Source: Thermococcus pacificus (GTDB lineage Archaea; Methanobacteriota_B; Thermococci; Thermococcales; Thermococcaceae). Taken from it: a stretch of 64,000 nucleotides of DNA. Numbering within the stretch: the stretch's first letter is position 1; every line of letters starts with the position of its first letter. The DNA lies in assembly GCF_002214485.1 (NCBI RefSeq), contig NZ_CP015102.1:1674001-1738000 (forward strand), given 5' to 3'. The notes beneath the pieces were generated by a model that was not told the DNA's origin, did no database searches, and worked only from the letters and a program-made list of their open reading frames with translations. A program made the position numbers and the translations under genes. Below, piece by piece: positions 17,547 to 26,409 of the stretch.

Positions 17547-18458
17547 ATGACCATAGTCGATGTTAGAATTCTCGTTGAAGGCGCGAGCGACGTTGAGGTG
17601 GTAAGCAAAGCCCTCCAGGGGCTCGCACTCGGAAGCGAGTACAACATCACGATTTCCGCGATAATCCCAACGACCAACGTGGAGATAGCGAAGAGCGCGG
17701 CCGCTGGAGCCGACCTTCTCATAATAGCCACCGACGCCGACAGGGTTGGAAGGGATCTCGCGGAGAGGCTCTACAACGAACTTAACGAGATGGTCGGTCA
17801 CGTCGAGCGGATGAAGCTCCCCCTTGGCCACGATTTAGAACACGTCGATGTTGAACTCGTGAGGAAGGAGTTGAGGAACACGCTCGTGAGGGCCGGACTT
17901 AAGAGCCTTCAGGTTCTTCCCGGCTACATGGAAATAAGGAAGGAACTCCTTGACGTCAAGGGCAAGTACGACCAGCTGGCCAACGACTACGAGGCCCTCT
18001 ACAAAGAGCACGAGGAGCTCCAGAAGAAGTACGAGGAGCTTCACGCCGAATACACCCGGCTCAGGAGCGAAAACGAGGGGTTGAGAGAACTCCTCACCAA
18101 GAAGAGCAGACCTGTTAAGATAGAAGACGCGTGGAAGGGCCTCTTCCCGGCCGAGCCTGTGCCGGAGGAGAGAATACTCGCGCTGGCCGTTGAAAAGCTT
18201 GGTCTTGCCGGGAAGATAATCGTCGGGCAGGGTTACATCTTTGCCGAGGACGAATCGCTAATAGAGGAACTCCTCAAGACGGTTTATCTGAGCCTCGCCG
18301 TTAAGGAGGAGCTTGAGGAGAAGAAAGAGCCAAAGCCCCCCAAACCGCCGGAGGGGAAGCCGTCAGCCTCCAAGCCTGAGGAGACGAACATCGTTGAAAA
18401 CCCCGAAGTGAATCCCGACGACATAGAGCGCCTGCTGAAGGGCGTCGGCGATGAGTGA
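17547..18458 (+). CDS. Toprim-domain coiled-coil protein upstream of xerA
   Basis: A 303-residue protein with an N-terminal Toprim fold: [20 protein letters not shown] contains the conserved Glu and [17 protein letters not shown] the DxD metal motif. From about residue 140 to 190 it has a coiled coil ([20 protein letters not shown]). A C-terminal domain and a Pro/Lys-rich linker ([13 protein letters not shown]) precede the acidic end. The stop overlaps the xerA start by 8 nt, so the products are co-translated. Start 17547 suits GAGGTGAT. Toprim domains handle DNA/RNA phosphotransfer (topoisomerases, primases, OLD and RNase M5 nucleases). A DNA-end or junction role with XerA is inference. Confidence 0.85.
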   Translation: MTIVDVRILVEGASDVEVVSKALQGLALGSEYNITISAIIPTTNVEIAKSAAAGADLLIIATDADRVGRDLAERLYNELNEMVGHVERMKLPLGHDLEHVDVELVRKELRNTLVRAGLKSLQVLPGYMEIRKELLDVKGKYDQLANDYEALYKEHEELQKKYEELHAEYTRLRSENEGLRELLTKKSRPVKIEDAWKGLFPAEPVPEERILALAVEKLGLAGKIIVGQGYIFAEDESLIEELLKTVYLSLAVKEELEEKKEPKPPKPPEGKPSASKPEETNIVENPEVNPDDIERLLKGVGDE

Positions 18459-19296
18459 AATCGCAGAGATCGTGGAGGAGTTCGGAACCTACCTCGACCT
18501 CGAGGGCAAGAGCCCCAACACGATTAGGATGTACTCCTATTACATAAGGAGATACCTCGAGTGGGGCGGAACGCTGAACGCGCGCTCCGCCCTCCGTTTT
18601 CTTGCAAGGCTCAGGAGAGAAGGCTACTCCAACAGGAGCTTAAACCTTGTTGTTCAAGCGTTGCGCGCCTACTTCCGCTTTGAGGGGGCAGATGATGAGG
18701 CGGAAAAGCTAAAGCCTCCCAAAGTCCCCAGAAGTCTGCCGAAGGCCCTGACGAGGGAGGAGGTAAAGAGGCTCCTCTCAGTTATCCCCCCGACAAAGAA
18801 GCGCGACAGGCTCATTGTTCTCCTCCTCTACGGGGCGGGCCTCCGCGTCAGCGAGCTGTGCAACCTCAAGAGGAGGGACATCGACCTTGAGAGGAACCTA
18901 ATAGTGGTACGTGGCGGTAAAGGAGCCAAGGACAGGGTCGTCCCGATTCCAGCTTTCCTGAGCGACGCTATCAGAGACTACCTCGAGAGCAGGGACGACG
19001 ACAGCGAATATCTAATCGTTGAAGAGGGAAGGAGAAAAAAGGACAGGCTCTCCACAAAGACGGTCTGGCACCTGCTCAAGAAGTACGGTGAGAGGGCCGG
19101 CGTTGAGGTCACCCCCCACAAGCTCCGCCACAGCTTCGCGACGCACATGCTTGAGAACGGCGTGGACATAAGGGCGATTCAGGAGCTTCTCGGCCACTCC
19201 AACCTCTCGACGACACAGATATACACGAAGGTCACGGTGGAGCACCTGCGGAAGGCCCAGGAGAAGGCGAGGCTGATAGAGGTGCTGATGGACTGA
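18451..19296 (+). CDS. xerA: XerA tyrosine recombinase
   Basis: A 281-residue tyrosine recombinase of the archaeal Xer type, which resolves chromosome dimers at dif. An N-terminal SAM-like core-binding domain (about 1-85) precedes the catalytic domain. The catalytic set is complete: Arg132 in GAGLRVSEL, Lys157 in RGGKGAKDR, His223 and Arg226 in [11 protein letters not shown], His249 in LLGHSNLS and nucleophile Tyr258 in TTQIYTKV. Length and lack of flanking repeats indicate the housekeeping enzyme and not a phage integrase. No dif site was recognised in the window. Confidence 0.95.
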   Translation: MSEIAEIVEEFGTYLDLEGKSPNTIRMYSYYIRRYLEWGGTLNARSALRFLARLRREGYSNRSLNLVVQALRAYFRFEGADDEAEKLKPPKVPRSLPKALTREEVKRLLSVIPPTKKRDRLIVLLLYGAGLRVSELCNLKRRDIDLERNLIVVRGGKGAKDRVVPIPAFLSDAIRDYLESRDDDSEYLIVEEGRRKKDRLSTKTVWHLLKKYGERAGVEVTPHKLRHSFATHMLENGVDIRAIQELLGHSNLSTTQIYTKVTVEHLRKAQEKARLIEVLMD

Positions 19297-19373
19297 GAGC
19301 CGGATTGGCCTAACAAATTAGACCATTATTTTTAAAGTACCGGTCCATCACACCAAACCAAAAATTGAAGGAA

Positions 19374-20759
19374 TCAAAGCGTGCCCTTCTTCTTCAGCAA
19401 TGCGAGGTAGCTCGTGAAGGCTCCAGCGGAGATCGTGTCGCCGAGGCCAACCGTTGAAACGGGGTTCTTCACTAGCCTCGTTGGAATTATCACGACCTTG
19501 TACTCCCGTGTCCTCAGCCTTCTCTTCGCCTCTTCAAAGCGGAGCTTGACGTATTCGCCGCGCTCGTTGTAGGGAACGTTTAAGCCAACCTTGAAGTCCT
19601 CAGGAGAGCGTATCTCTCCCAGAGAGGCCCTCGCCGCGGCAAGGGTCGTGGCAAGTTCAAGGCTGCTCCTCAGCTCGTCCTCGCTCAGCGGGTTGTCGGC
19701 GTGGGTGATGTACATTATGTAGTAAATCGTGTGGATCTGAAGAACTTCAAGGTTCATCTCGTCAAGGAGTATTTTTCCGCCCAGGACCGTATCTTCTATG
19801 CGGTTGTAGGTGAATATCCTGTCAGCCAGCTTTGAGTAGCCGAGAGCGTTGAGAACGTGGGCTATTTCCGCCTCGTCCATTCCAACGCTGTCGACGAGAG
19901 GGAAGAGGTTGTATATGACCTTCTTCCTCAGCTCGCGGTTCTGTATGGAGGCGAACTCGAGGTGAACTTTAACGTCCTTCTCGCGTTTGAGGAGGAGAAT
20001 GTCCTTCTTTGCCTCGCGCAGGTAGTGGTTTGCATCTTTCCCGTCGGAATAGCGGAGCTTTATCCCCTGGTAGCCGGAGAGAATAGCACCATCGCTCATC
20101 TCACCTATCTCTGGCAGGAACGGCTTAAGCTCGGGCTCGGTATAAATCCTTATGCTCTCAAACCTTGCCGAAACGATAAAGCGGCCCGAGAAGGGGACTG
20201 TCACCGTCTCGTTCCCGAGCTTAAAGGTTGTCCCCGCGCGGAACTCGAAGATGCGGTTGACCTTTATCGGATCGTTCTCGCGGTAGGCCTCGTGGGGGTG
20301 CTTGAGAACAAGCTTTCCCTTCTCAACGACTGGATAGAGGAGATTCGGCTTGTCCACAAACATCATGGCCTGCTTTTTGGCCAGGTGAGGAGTGTAGACC
20401 AGAACGCGGTTGAAGTCGAGGTTCGCTAAAAGGTTGGCTATTATTCCGGCCTGGCCTCCCATCCTCTCGACATCGTATTCGAAGTGGGAGTCGAACCAGG
20501 TGTGGAGTTCTTCGTTAACCAGAGGAACGGCCATCGGCTTACCAGTCTTTAGGGCGTGAACCAGTCTCGCCACGAAGTCAAGGGGCTCATTTATCTCCCT
20601 CGGATACTCGTCCATTCTCTTCTTCACGGCATCGGCGCCGAACTCATCTATTAGCCTCTGCACCATCTCCCCGTTCAGGTACACTATGGCATCAACGTTG
20701 GTATTGTAAGCGGTGTATATTGAAAGTTCCCTCGCCTTCTCAAGGAGCTCCCTGACCAT
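19374..20759 (-). CDS. pfkC: ADP-dependent phosphofructokinase
   Basis: A 461-residue enzyme of the archaeal ADP-dependent glucokinase/phosphofructokinase (ribokinase-like) family. It phosphorylates fructose-6-phosphate with ADP in the modified Embden-Meyerhof pathway. The sequence closely follows P. furiosus PfkC: YTAYNTNVDAIV, EPLDFVARLVHALKTGKPMA, RMGGQAGIIANL, and the catalytic loop VSTVGLGDTISAGAF with its Asp. Start 20759 is chosen over 20768 because GGGTGAT is correctly spaced. The leader contains a TGM operator (20763-20779), so sugar-responsive control by TGR is expected. Confidence 0.96.
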   Translation of the reverse strand: MVRELLEKARELSIYTAYNTNVDAIVYLNGEMVQRLIDEFGADAVKKRMDEYPREINEPLDFVARLVHALKTGKPMAVPLVNEELHTWFDSHFEYDVERMGGQAGIIANLLANLDFNRVLVYTPHLAKKQAMMFVDKPNLLYPVVEKGKLVLKHPHEAYRENDPIKVNRIFEFRAGTTFKLGNETVTVPFSGRFIVSARFESIRIYTEPELKPFLPEIGEMSDGAILSGYQGIKLRYSDGKDANHYLREAKKDILLLKREKDVKVHLEFASIQNRELRKKVIYNLFPLVDSVGMDEAEIAHVLNALGYSKLADRIFTYNRIEDTVLGGKILLDEMNLEVLQIHTIYYIMYITHADNPLSEDELRSSLELATTLAAARASLGEIRSPEDFKVGLNVPYNERGEYVKLRFEEAKRRLRTREYKVVIIPTRLVKNPVSTVGLGDTISAGAFTSYLALLKKKGTL

Positions 20760-20762
20760 GTG

Positions 20763-20779
20763 TATCACCCTTAGTGACT
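20763..20779 (-). promoter_or_regulatory. Thermococcales glycolytic motif (TGR operator)
   Basis: TATCAC-CCTTA-GTGACT matches the TGM consensus TATCAC-N5-GTGATA at all but the last two positions. It lies just downstream of the predicted transcription start of pfkC, the arrangement described for glycolytic genes repressed by TGR without sugar. It also overlaps the ribosome-binding site (GGGTGAT on the minus strand). Confidence 0.75.
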
Positions 20780-20802
20780 AACATCCGAGAAATGTAGCGC
20801 GG

Positions 20803-20813
20803 TTCTTAAAAGG
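20803..20813 (-). promoter_or_regulatory. TATA box of pfkC
   Basis: CTTTTAAGAAC on the minus strand, about 25 bases upstream of the predicted start near 20780, which would put the TGM directly at the start of the transcript. Confidence 0.55.
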
Positions 20814-20874
20814 GTTTCGTTCCTGCAGAGAACATCGCCAAAAAGGGGGAGGACTATAAAGTTAGTCGAACCCC

Positions 20875-21588
20875 TCAGTACTCCGTGAACAGCCTTCCGA
20901 GCTCCGGAATCTTCTCCATAACGTCCATTTCCCTCAAAGCCAGCCAGAAGGATGCCTGGTTGCTCGTAACGACGGGGACGCCGAGGTCTTCTTCCAAAGC
21001 CTCGATGATCTCAAACGTCCTCAGGTTGGTGCAGCTTATGAAGATTGCATCGGCTTCGTCTATGAAGCTGGCCTTCGCCAGGCGGTAGGCTTCATAAGGC
21101 TCAAGCTTTCCAATCTGGGCATTGTCCTCAATTCCAAGCCCCCTGATGTCGAGGACTTCGAACTCGTTGGCCTCAAGGAACTCCTTTTCCCGCCGGTTTA
21201 TCTCGTCGGTGTATGGGGTTATCACTAAAATCGACTGGGCGTCGAGTATCTTAAGCGCTTCAACCACGGCGGTGCTGGTGCTCACCACTGGAACGTTTGC
21301 CTCGCTCTCGATCCTCGCCTCAAGCTCCTTCTCGTAGTCCTTTCCACCTATGAAGGAACCGCTGGTACAGCCATAAAGGATTAACTCGACGCCCGCATCC
21401 CCGAGGAGCTTGGCTGCCTCAACGGCCAGGGAGTTCATCTTTATCAGCTCTTCCTCGTTGACGTTCCTGAGCGGAACCCTCGCGGTGTGGAGCGAAAGGC
21501 CCTCGGGGAGGTAATTGTGAAGCTCCATTTCCATGGTTGTGTTCGATGAGGGCACTATAAGGCCCAGCCTTCCTCTCCATCCGTACAT
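20875..21588 (-). CDS. maleate isomerase/Asp-Glu racemase superfamily protein
   Basis: A 237-residue protein of the maleate cis-trans isomerase/arylmalonate decarboxylase branch of the Asp/Glu racemase superfamily. It begins GRLGLIVPSSNTTMEMELH, and the two cysteines typical of the active site are in YGCTSGSF and FISCTNLRT. TPYTDEINRREKEFLEANEF is the family's central segment. Substrate cannot be predicted; in Thermococcales such genes are not in an obvious maleate pathway. It is upstream of and on the same strand as pfkC but pfkC has its own promoter. Confidence 0.85.
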   Translation of the reverse strand: MYGWRGRLGLIVPSSNTTMEMELHNYLPEGLSLHTARVPLRNVNEEELIKMNSLAVEAAKLLGDAGVELILYGCTSGSFIGGKDYEKELEARIESEANVPVVSTSTAVVEALKILDAQSILVITPYTDEINRREKEFLEANEFEVLDIRGLGIEDNAQIGKLEPYEAYRLAKASFIDEADAIFISCTNLRTFEIIEALEEDLGVPVVTSNQASFWLALREMDVMEKIPELGRLFTEY

Positions 21589-21704
21589 GCTCTTTCACCG
21601 AGGGGAGTTCTCATCCCTTCTATTAAACCTTTGGTTCTGGAAAAGACAGATTAAATAATGGAAAGATTGATTAAGCCCTGCGGCGATATCGGTCCGGTGA
21701 GAGC

Positions 21705-22313
21705 ATGGAGCTGGACGAAGCTATATTAAGGAGAACTTCGGTCAGGTACTTCTCGGATGAACCAGTAAGCGATGATGCCATCAGAGAGCTAGTAAAAGCC
21801 GCCATAAGGGCGCCGACGGCAAGCGGCCTGGAAAACTGGCTCTTTGTAGCGTTTCGGAGCGAAGAAGCCAGAAAGAGGGCCTTTGACCTGATAGCGGAGG
21901 GCATGGTGGAGTACTACCGGGCGGTGAACCTGCCCGAGGAGAAGATAGAGAAGCTCAAAAACCGGATATACGAGGAGGGCATGTACAGGGCGCCGGTCTA
22001 CATCGCGGTCTTCATCGACAGGCGTGTCCGCTTCCTCAAAGGGAAAGAGTTCGACGAGGTCGAGTTCATATGGAGCGTGGAGAGCGCGGCGATGGCGATT
22101 CAAAACCTCATGTTGAAAGCGGTAGAGCTCGGCCTCGGCACGGTGTACATCGGCGTGACGAACTTCCGGGGGATAGAGGAGAAAGTCCGGGAGCTAGCGG
22201 GCCTCGACGATAACTACTACCTCGTCGGCCTCATCCCGGTGGGCTATCCGAGGGAGGAAGTAAAGCCGCGGAAGAGGCGGAAAGGAATTGAAGAAGTCCT
22301 GAAGTTCCTATGA
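21705..22313 (+). CDS. nitroreductase-family flavoprotein
   Basis: A 202-residue FMN-dependent nitroreductase-like oxidoreductase. N-terminal ILRRTSVRYFSDEPVSDDAI carries the FMN-phosphate Arg-Arg-Ser/Thr motif, APTASGLENWLFVAF is the second FMN segment, and GLGTVYIGV with LIPVGYPREE completes the fold. Natural electron acceptors of archaeal members are unknown. The AT-rich box AGATTAAATAATG precedes it by about 50 nt. The divergent neighbour is the isomerase-like gene. Confidence 0.9.
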   Translation: MELDEAILRRTSVRYFSDEPVSDDAIRELVKAAIRAPTASGLENWLFVAFRSEEARKRAFDLIAEGMVEYYRAVNLPEEKIEKLKNRIYEEGMYRAPVYIAVFIDRRVRFLKGKEFDEVEFIWSVESAAMAIQNLMLKAVELGLGTVYIGVTNFRGIEEKVRELAGLDDNYYLVGLIPVGYPREEVKPRKRRKGIEEVLKFL

Positions 22314-22343
22314 GCCAAACGTTTTTATCCTTTCCTTTCAATT

Positions 22344-22357
22344 TCCCACCGGTGGGA
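22344..22357. repeat. 14-bp palindrome at a ribosome-binding site
   Basis: TCCCACCGGTGGGA directly precedes the ATG at 22360 and contains its GGTGGGAG ribosome-binding site. It may be chance, a DNA-binding site or a translation control element. Confidence 0.35.
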
Positions 22358-22359
22358 GA

Positions 22360-22686
22360 ATGATAGAGTTCGTCATACTGCTCGGGGTCATCGGCGGCTG
22401 GATAGTGGTGGCATCAACGCTGTTCCTGATGCTTGCCCTCGGCCAGACCTGGGGGCTCGTCGGCGTGCTGCTGCTTGTCGGATTCATACTGGTCAACCAG
22501 TCCCTGAAGGCTAAGTACATGAGGACAATAGTCGACGCCACCCCGAGGGCGAAGGCGATAGCCGCTCATATCTTTGAAATGAACGAACTCATCCTGCTGT
22601 CGTCGTACCTGGTCTCCCTGCTGCTCTACGAGGGAATCCAGAAGTACGTCGAGATAATAATCAAGTTCCCTGACTTGATGGGGTGA
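22360..22686 (+). CDS. membrane protein of unknown function, 108 aa
   Basis: Three hydrophobic segments are visible: about residues 3-27 (ILLGVIGGWIVVASTLFLML), 31-46 (WGLVGVLLLVGFILVN) and 77-92 (ELILLSSYLVSLLLYEG). No family is recognised. It is followed 4 nt later by thiI and is likely co-transcribed with it from the AT-rich box near 22320. A 14-bp palindrome overlaps its ribosome-binding site. Function unknown. Confidence 0.7.
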   Translation: MIEFVILLGVIGGWIVVASTLFLMLALGQTWGLVGVLLLVGFILVNQSLKAKYMRTIVDATPRAKAIAAHIFEMNELILLSSYLVSLLLYEGIQKYVEIIIKFPDLMG

Positions 22687-22690
22687 TGGC

Positions 22691-23836
22691 ATGTTCAACG
22701 TGGTGATTGTGAGATACGGTGAGATTGGAACGAAGTCGAGGCAGACGAGGAGATGGTTCGAGAACCTCCTCATGAACAACATCCGCGAGGCTCTGGTGAG
22801 TGAAGGGATTGACTTTAAGAAAGTCGAGGCCAAGCACGGCCGCGTTCTGGTGAAGACAAACAGGGCAAAAGAAGCAGTAGAAGTCCTCACCCGGGTTTTC
22901 GGCATCGTCTCGCTCTCCCCGGCGATGGAAGTTGACGCTGAGATGGAGAAGATCAACAAAACCGCGCTCAAGCTCTTCAGGAAGAAGAAGCGCGAGCTTG
23001 GGCTCGAGAAGCCCCGCTTCAGGGTCACCGCGAGGAGGATAACCAAGGAATTTCCCCTGAAAAGCCCAGAGATTCAGGCGAAAGTTGGGGAGTACATACT
23101 TGAAAACGAGGAGAGCGAGGTAAACCTTCACGACTACGATATAGAAGTCGGCGTTGAGCTGATGGAAGGCAAGGCATACGTCTTCGTTGACAAGGTGAGG
23201 GCATGGGGAGGTTTACCAATAGGGACGCAGGGCAAGGTCGTGGCCCTTCTCAGCGGAGGCATTGACTCGCCGGTTGCCGCTTTCCTCATGATGAAGCGCG
23301 GTGTGGAAGTCATTCCAGTTCACATCTACATGGGCGAGAAAACCCTCGAAAAGGTCAGGAAGATATGGAACCAGCTGAAGAAGTACCACTACGGCGGGAA
23401 GAGCGAGCTGATAGTGGTTAAACCCAAGGAGCGCGAGAAAATCATCCAGAAGCTCAAAGAGATGAAGAAGGACAAGTACACCTGTGTCTTCTGCAAGTTC
23501 ATGATGGTGAGGAACGCCGACAAGATTGCCAAAGAGTTCGGTGCAAAGGGCATAGTCATGGGAGATTCGCTAGGACAGGTGGCGAGTCAGACGCTCGAGA
23601 ACATGTACATCGTCAGCCAGGCGAGCGATCTGCCGATATACCGCCCGCTCATAGGCATGGACAAGGAGGAAATAGTCGAGATAGCCAAGAAAATAGGCAC
23701 CTTCGAGCTCTCCACGCTTCCTGAGGACGAGATACCATTTATACCAAAACACCCAGTCATAAGGGGCTCCTGGGAGGAATTCCGTAAACTCTACAAGGCA
23801 GTATTCGGAGAGGAGCCGAAGAAAAGGGAGTGCTGA
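22691..23836 (+). CDS. thiI: tRNA 4-thiouridine synthase ThiI
   Basis: A 381-residue ThiI: N-terminal ferredoxin-like domain plus THUMP (about 1-170) for tRNA binding, then the PP-loop adenylation domain with ALLSGGIDSPVAAFLMM and the Cys pair in YTCVFCKFMMVRNA. It adenylates U8 of tRNA and replaces oxygen with sulfur; it also serves thiazole synthesis in bacteria. There is no C-terminal rhodanese domain, usual for archaea; the CVFC motif may hold a cluster or sulfur. Followed by a DUF998 gene and then a stand-alone PP-loop copy (24440). Confidence 0.94.
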   Translation: MFNVVIVRYGEIGTKSRQTRRWFENLLMNNIREALVSEGIDFKKVEAKHGRVLVKTNRAKEAVEVLTRVFGIVSLSPAMEVDAEMEKINKTALKLFRKKKRELGLEKPRFRVTARRITKEFPLKSPEIQAKVGEYILENEESEVNLHDYDIEVGVELMEGKAYVFVDKVRAWGGLPIGTQGKVVALLSGGIDSPVAAFLMMKRGVEVIPVHIYMGEKTLEKVRKIWNQLKKYHYGGKSELIVVKPKEREKIIQKLKEMKKDKYTCVFCKFMMVRNADKIAKEFGAKGIVMGDSLGQVASQTLENMYIVSQASDLPIYRPLIGMDKEEIVEIAKKIGTFELSTLPEDEIPFIPKHPVIRGSWEEFRKLYKAVFGEEPKKREC

Positions 23837-23845
23837 GGTGGGACT

Positions 23846-24397
23846 ATGGAATTCGAAAAGCTGTCCGCATATATCTCGGTCTTTCTTCCCGTGATATTCC
23901 TTGCAGGCCTCACAATCGTGCTTAGCAAAAACCCGTGGTTCTCCTTTACCGACAACGCCCTCAGCGACATGGGTTCGCTCAAAAACCCTGAGAGGTGGTA
24001 CTTCAACGGCTTTCTGATGACCTTCGCAGTTATAACCTTCATCGCTGCCTTTGGAGCATTCAGAAGCGGCCTCAGCTACTTAATGATTTTTGCGTCGGTT
24101 TCACTCTTCCTCGTGGGGGTTTTCCCAGAGGAGCTGCCCTATCATTCCCCTTCGGCGGTTCTGTTCTACGTCCTCGCACTGGCAGATATAGCCCTCGTCG
24201 GGATTAAGCTCGGCCGCTCTGGGATTTCTTTTGGATACCTGTGGTCAGTTCTAGCACTTCTGACGTTCTTTCTGATGTTTTACCTAGTCAACGCCCGCGT
24301 CTTCAAGGGTTTGGCCATTCCGGAGATGATCGGCGCAATAACAATACTCACTTGGTTCGTTTACATCGGGCTGCTCCGGCTGTGTTCTCAACCATAA
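23846..24397 (+). CDS. DUF998 family membrane protein
   Basis: A 183-residue polytopic protein with about six membrane segments and the typical DUF998 stretch FTDNALSDMGSLKNPERWYF after the first helix, followed by a hydrophobic segment and VGVFPEELPYHSP in the middle. DUF998 proteins are widespread in Thermococcales and have no established function. It sits 9 nt after thiI in the same direction, probably in the same transcript, without an obvious functional link. Confidence 0.85.
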   Translation: MEFEKLSAYISVFLPVIFLAGLTIVLSKNPWFSFTDNALSDMGSLKNPERWYFNGFLMTFAVITFIAAFGAFRSGLSYLMIFASVSLFLVGVFPEELPYHSPSAVLFYVLALADIALVGIKLGRSGISFGYLWSVLALLTFFLMFYLVNARVFKGLAIPEMIGAITILTWFVYIGLLRLCSQP

Positions 24398-24439
24398 GTT
24401 GGGAAAAACTTCATATATCCTCCTTCCCCTTCCCGAAAC

Positions 24440-25030
24440 ATGAAGGCGGTTGCACTACTCAGCTCGGGCATCGACTCACCGGTCGCGATTTACCTAATGC
24501 TCCGAAAGGGACTGGAGATAACGCCCGTCCACTTCAGGCAGAGCCGCAGAAAGGAGTCCAAGGTGATGGAGCTATATGAGATCCTCAAGCGCTACGGAAA
24601 GCTCAACGAGCCCGTTGTCATAGACGCCTATGAGGAGCAGGCGCCGGTCTTTTCGAAGCTCGCCGAGCTCGGAAAGGCCAAGTGGACGTGCCTCTTCTGC
24701 AAGTGGACGATGGTGAGAAAGGCCTGCAGGATAGGGCATGAAATTGGGGCGAGGGCGATAGTGACCGGAGATTCCCTCGGTCAGGTCGCTTCCCAGACCC
24801 TCGACAACCTGGTGATAATAAGCTCCGCCAGCGACCTGCCTATACTGAGGCCGCTCATAGGGATGGACAAGGAGGAGATAGTCAGGATAGCCAGGGAGAT
24901 AGGGACGTTTGATGTTAGCATCGAGCCCGAAGAGCCGTGCCCCTTCGTGCCGAGGCACCCCGTCATAAGGGGCTCCTTTGGAGAGTTCCTTAGAATAAGG
25001 GAGAGGCTCATGAAGGAAGGCGTTCTCTGA
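24440..25030 (+). CDS. stand-alone ThiI-like PP-loop protein
   Basis: A 196-residue protein equal to the ThiI adenylation domain alone: VALLSSGIDSPVAIYLM (PP-loop; the first Gly of the usual SGG is Ser), WTCLFCKWTMVRKA with the same two cysteines, and GDSLGQVASQTLDNLV and LIGMDKEEIVRIAREIGTF nearly identical in pattern to ThiI 600 bases upstream. The THUMP and ferredoxin-like domains are missing, so it would need another tRNA-binding partner or modify a different substrate. Complete gene with its own promoter-like region; not a fragment, because it starts cleanly before the PP-loop. Confidence 0.85.
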   Translation: MKAVALLSSGIDSPVAIYLMLRKGLEITPVHFRQSRRKESKVMELYEILKRYGKLNEPVVIDAYEEQAPVFSKLAELGKAKWTCLFCKWTMVRKACRIGHEIGARAIVTGDSLGQVASQTLDNLVIISSASDLPILRPLIGMDKEEIVRIAREIGTFDVSIEPEEPCPFVPRHPVIRGSFGEFLRIRERLMKEGVL

Positions 25031-25108
25031 TTACCCATTTCTGTGTATAACTGTTCGTTTTAGGAAAGCTTTTAAAGGGTTCTCCGGAGTTCTTTCCGGT
25101 GATGGCAA

Positions 25109-26012
25109 ATGAACGTGTTTAACAGCACCATGGAGCTATACGAGAAGTACAAGCCCACCCCCCTTGTGCGGCTTTCCTTTGATAGGGGGGATGTCTTTTG
25201 CCAAGCTGGAGTTCTTTAACCCCTTCAGCAGGAGCATAAAGGACAGAACCGCTTTTAACATGCTTCTGCGCGCGATGGAGCGCGGGGACATCAACGGCAC
25301 GAGGAAGCTTTTTGAGGCGAGCTCCGGCAACACCAGCATCTCCCTTGCCGCTTTGAGCAATGTTTTTGGCATAAAGTTCCGGGCTTACCTCCCGAAGCCG
25401 ACTCCAAAGGCCACGCAGGTTCTCCTGAGGGTTCTCGGCGCTGAGGTCGTGGTCACGGACTCCGAGACCATCGACCAAGAGATGGTCGAGTTCGTTAAGG
25501 AAGAGGCGAGGAAGGAAGGAGCAGCCAACCTAAACCAGTTCGAGAACGACGACAATTTTGATGTCCATTACCGCGTTACGGCCAGGGAGATCGAGGAGCA
25601 GCTGCAAAGCATCGGGAAGGAACCCGACGTGTTGATAGCAGGAATCGGAACTTCGGGCCACATAGCGGGTATAGCCAAATACCTCAAGGAGCGCTACGAT
25701 ACCTATGTCGTCGGCGTCGTGCCAGCCAGGGGGGAGAAGATCCCGGGGATAAAGCGCCTTGAAACCGGCCAGAAGTGGTACCCCCTGGTGGAGATAGACC
25801 GCGTTGTCAAGGTAACGCGGAGAGAGGCCATAGAAGGGTCCATAGACGTCGCCAGAAGGGACGGCCTGCTGATAGGCCTTAGCTCCGGCGCTGTAGCGAA
25901 GGCCTACGAGAGGGTCTCGGAGGAGTTCGGCGAGGGCACCTACGTCCTCATCTTCCCCGACGATGGGTTTAAATACGTGGAGGTCTTTGAGAGCTATCTG
26001 GGGATGACATGA
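25109..26012 (+). pseudogene. cysteine synthase-like PLP enzyme gene, frameshifted
   Basis: A beta-family PLP enzyme (cysteine synthase/threonine synthase fold). The first 29 or so codons (MNVFNSTMELYEKYKPTPLV, then RLSFDRGDVF) run in one frame and the remainder (AKLEFFNPFSRSIKDRTAFN onward) in the next. The break is at the TTTT of 25196-25199, where removing one T restores the expected DVFAKLEFFNP. A G6 run at 25185-25190 is a second possible site. The PLP lysine (SIKDRTAF), the ASSGNTSISLAAL loop and the C-terminal GLLIGLSSGAVAKAY are intact. A shortened protein from ATG 25191 or TTG 25164 could be made. A true mutation, a sequencing slip or programmed shift are all possible. Confidence 0.75.
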
Positions 26013-26377
26013 AAAGACTGGGCCTCGCCACTCTCCTCCTTTCTATCAACGGTCTCCTTCTCCTCTACTACGCTTACGCTTGGAGCTCACTCGTATACCT
26101 TGCCTTTGCCCTCTTCAGCCTCCTCCTGGCTTACGGCGTCGGCAGGGAGAACAGAACCGCCGTTAAAGTGGCCCTTATCTACGCTGGAATGGCGTTCTTC
26201 TTCGGTCTGCTCTTCCTCATAGCGGGTAACCTCTACTCAGCCGTTGACGCGGCGATAAGCTTCTTCATAATGCACGATATCCTGGGCTACATCCAGGAGG
26301 TTTATAGAGAGGAGACGGCCAGAGAAAAGAAAACAAACGGGGAAGAAAAGATTGAGAAACCGCCTGAATCCCGCTGA
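26009..26377 (+). CDS. small membrane protein, 122 aa
   Basis: Translationally coupled (ATGA) to the PLP-enzyme gene. It has four hydrophobic segments in the first 90 residues (for example LGLATLLLSINGLLLLYYAY and LIYAGMAFFFGLLFLIAG), then a charged Lys/Glu tail. No family is recognised. A terminator-like hairpin follows at 26361-26397. Confidence 0.7.
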   Translation: MKRLGLATLLLSINGLLLLYYAYAWSSLVYLAFALFSLLLAYGVGRENRTAVKVALIYAGMAFFFGLLFLIAGNLYSAVDAAISFFIMHDILGYIQEVYREETAREKKTNGEEKIEKPPESR

Positions 26378-26397
26378 TCAGGCGCGCCTCCATTTTT
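26361..26397 (+). terminator. hairpin plus T tract
   Basis: CGCCTGA (26361-26367) pairs with TCAGGCG (26378-26384), followed by a T5 run at 26393-26397. It overlaps the last codons of the membrane protein and faces the converging acdB gene. Confidence 0.5.
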
Positions 26398-26409
26398 AGT
26401 CAGTGCTTA

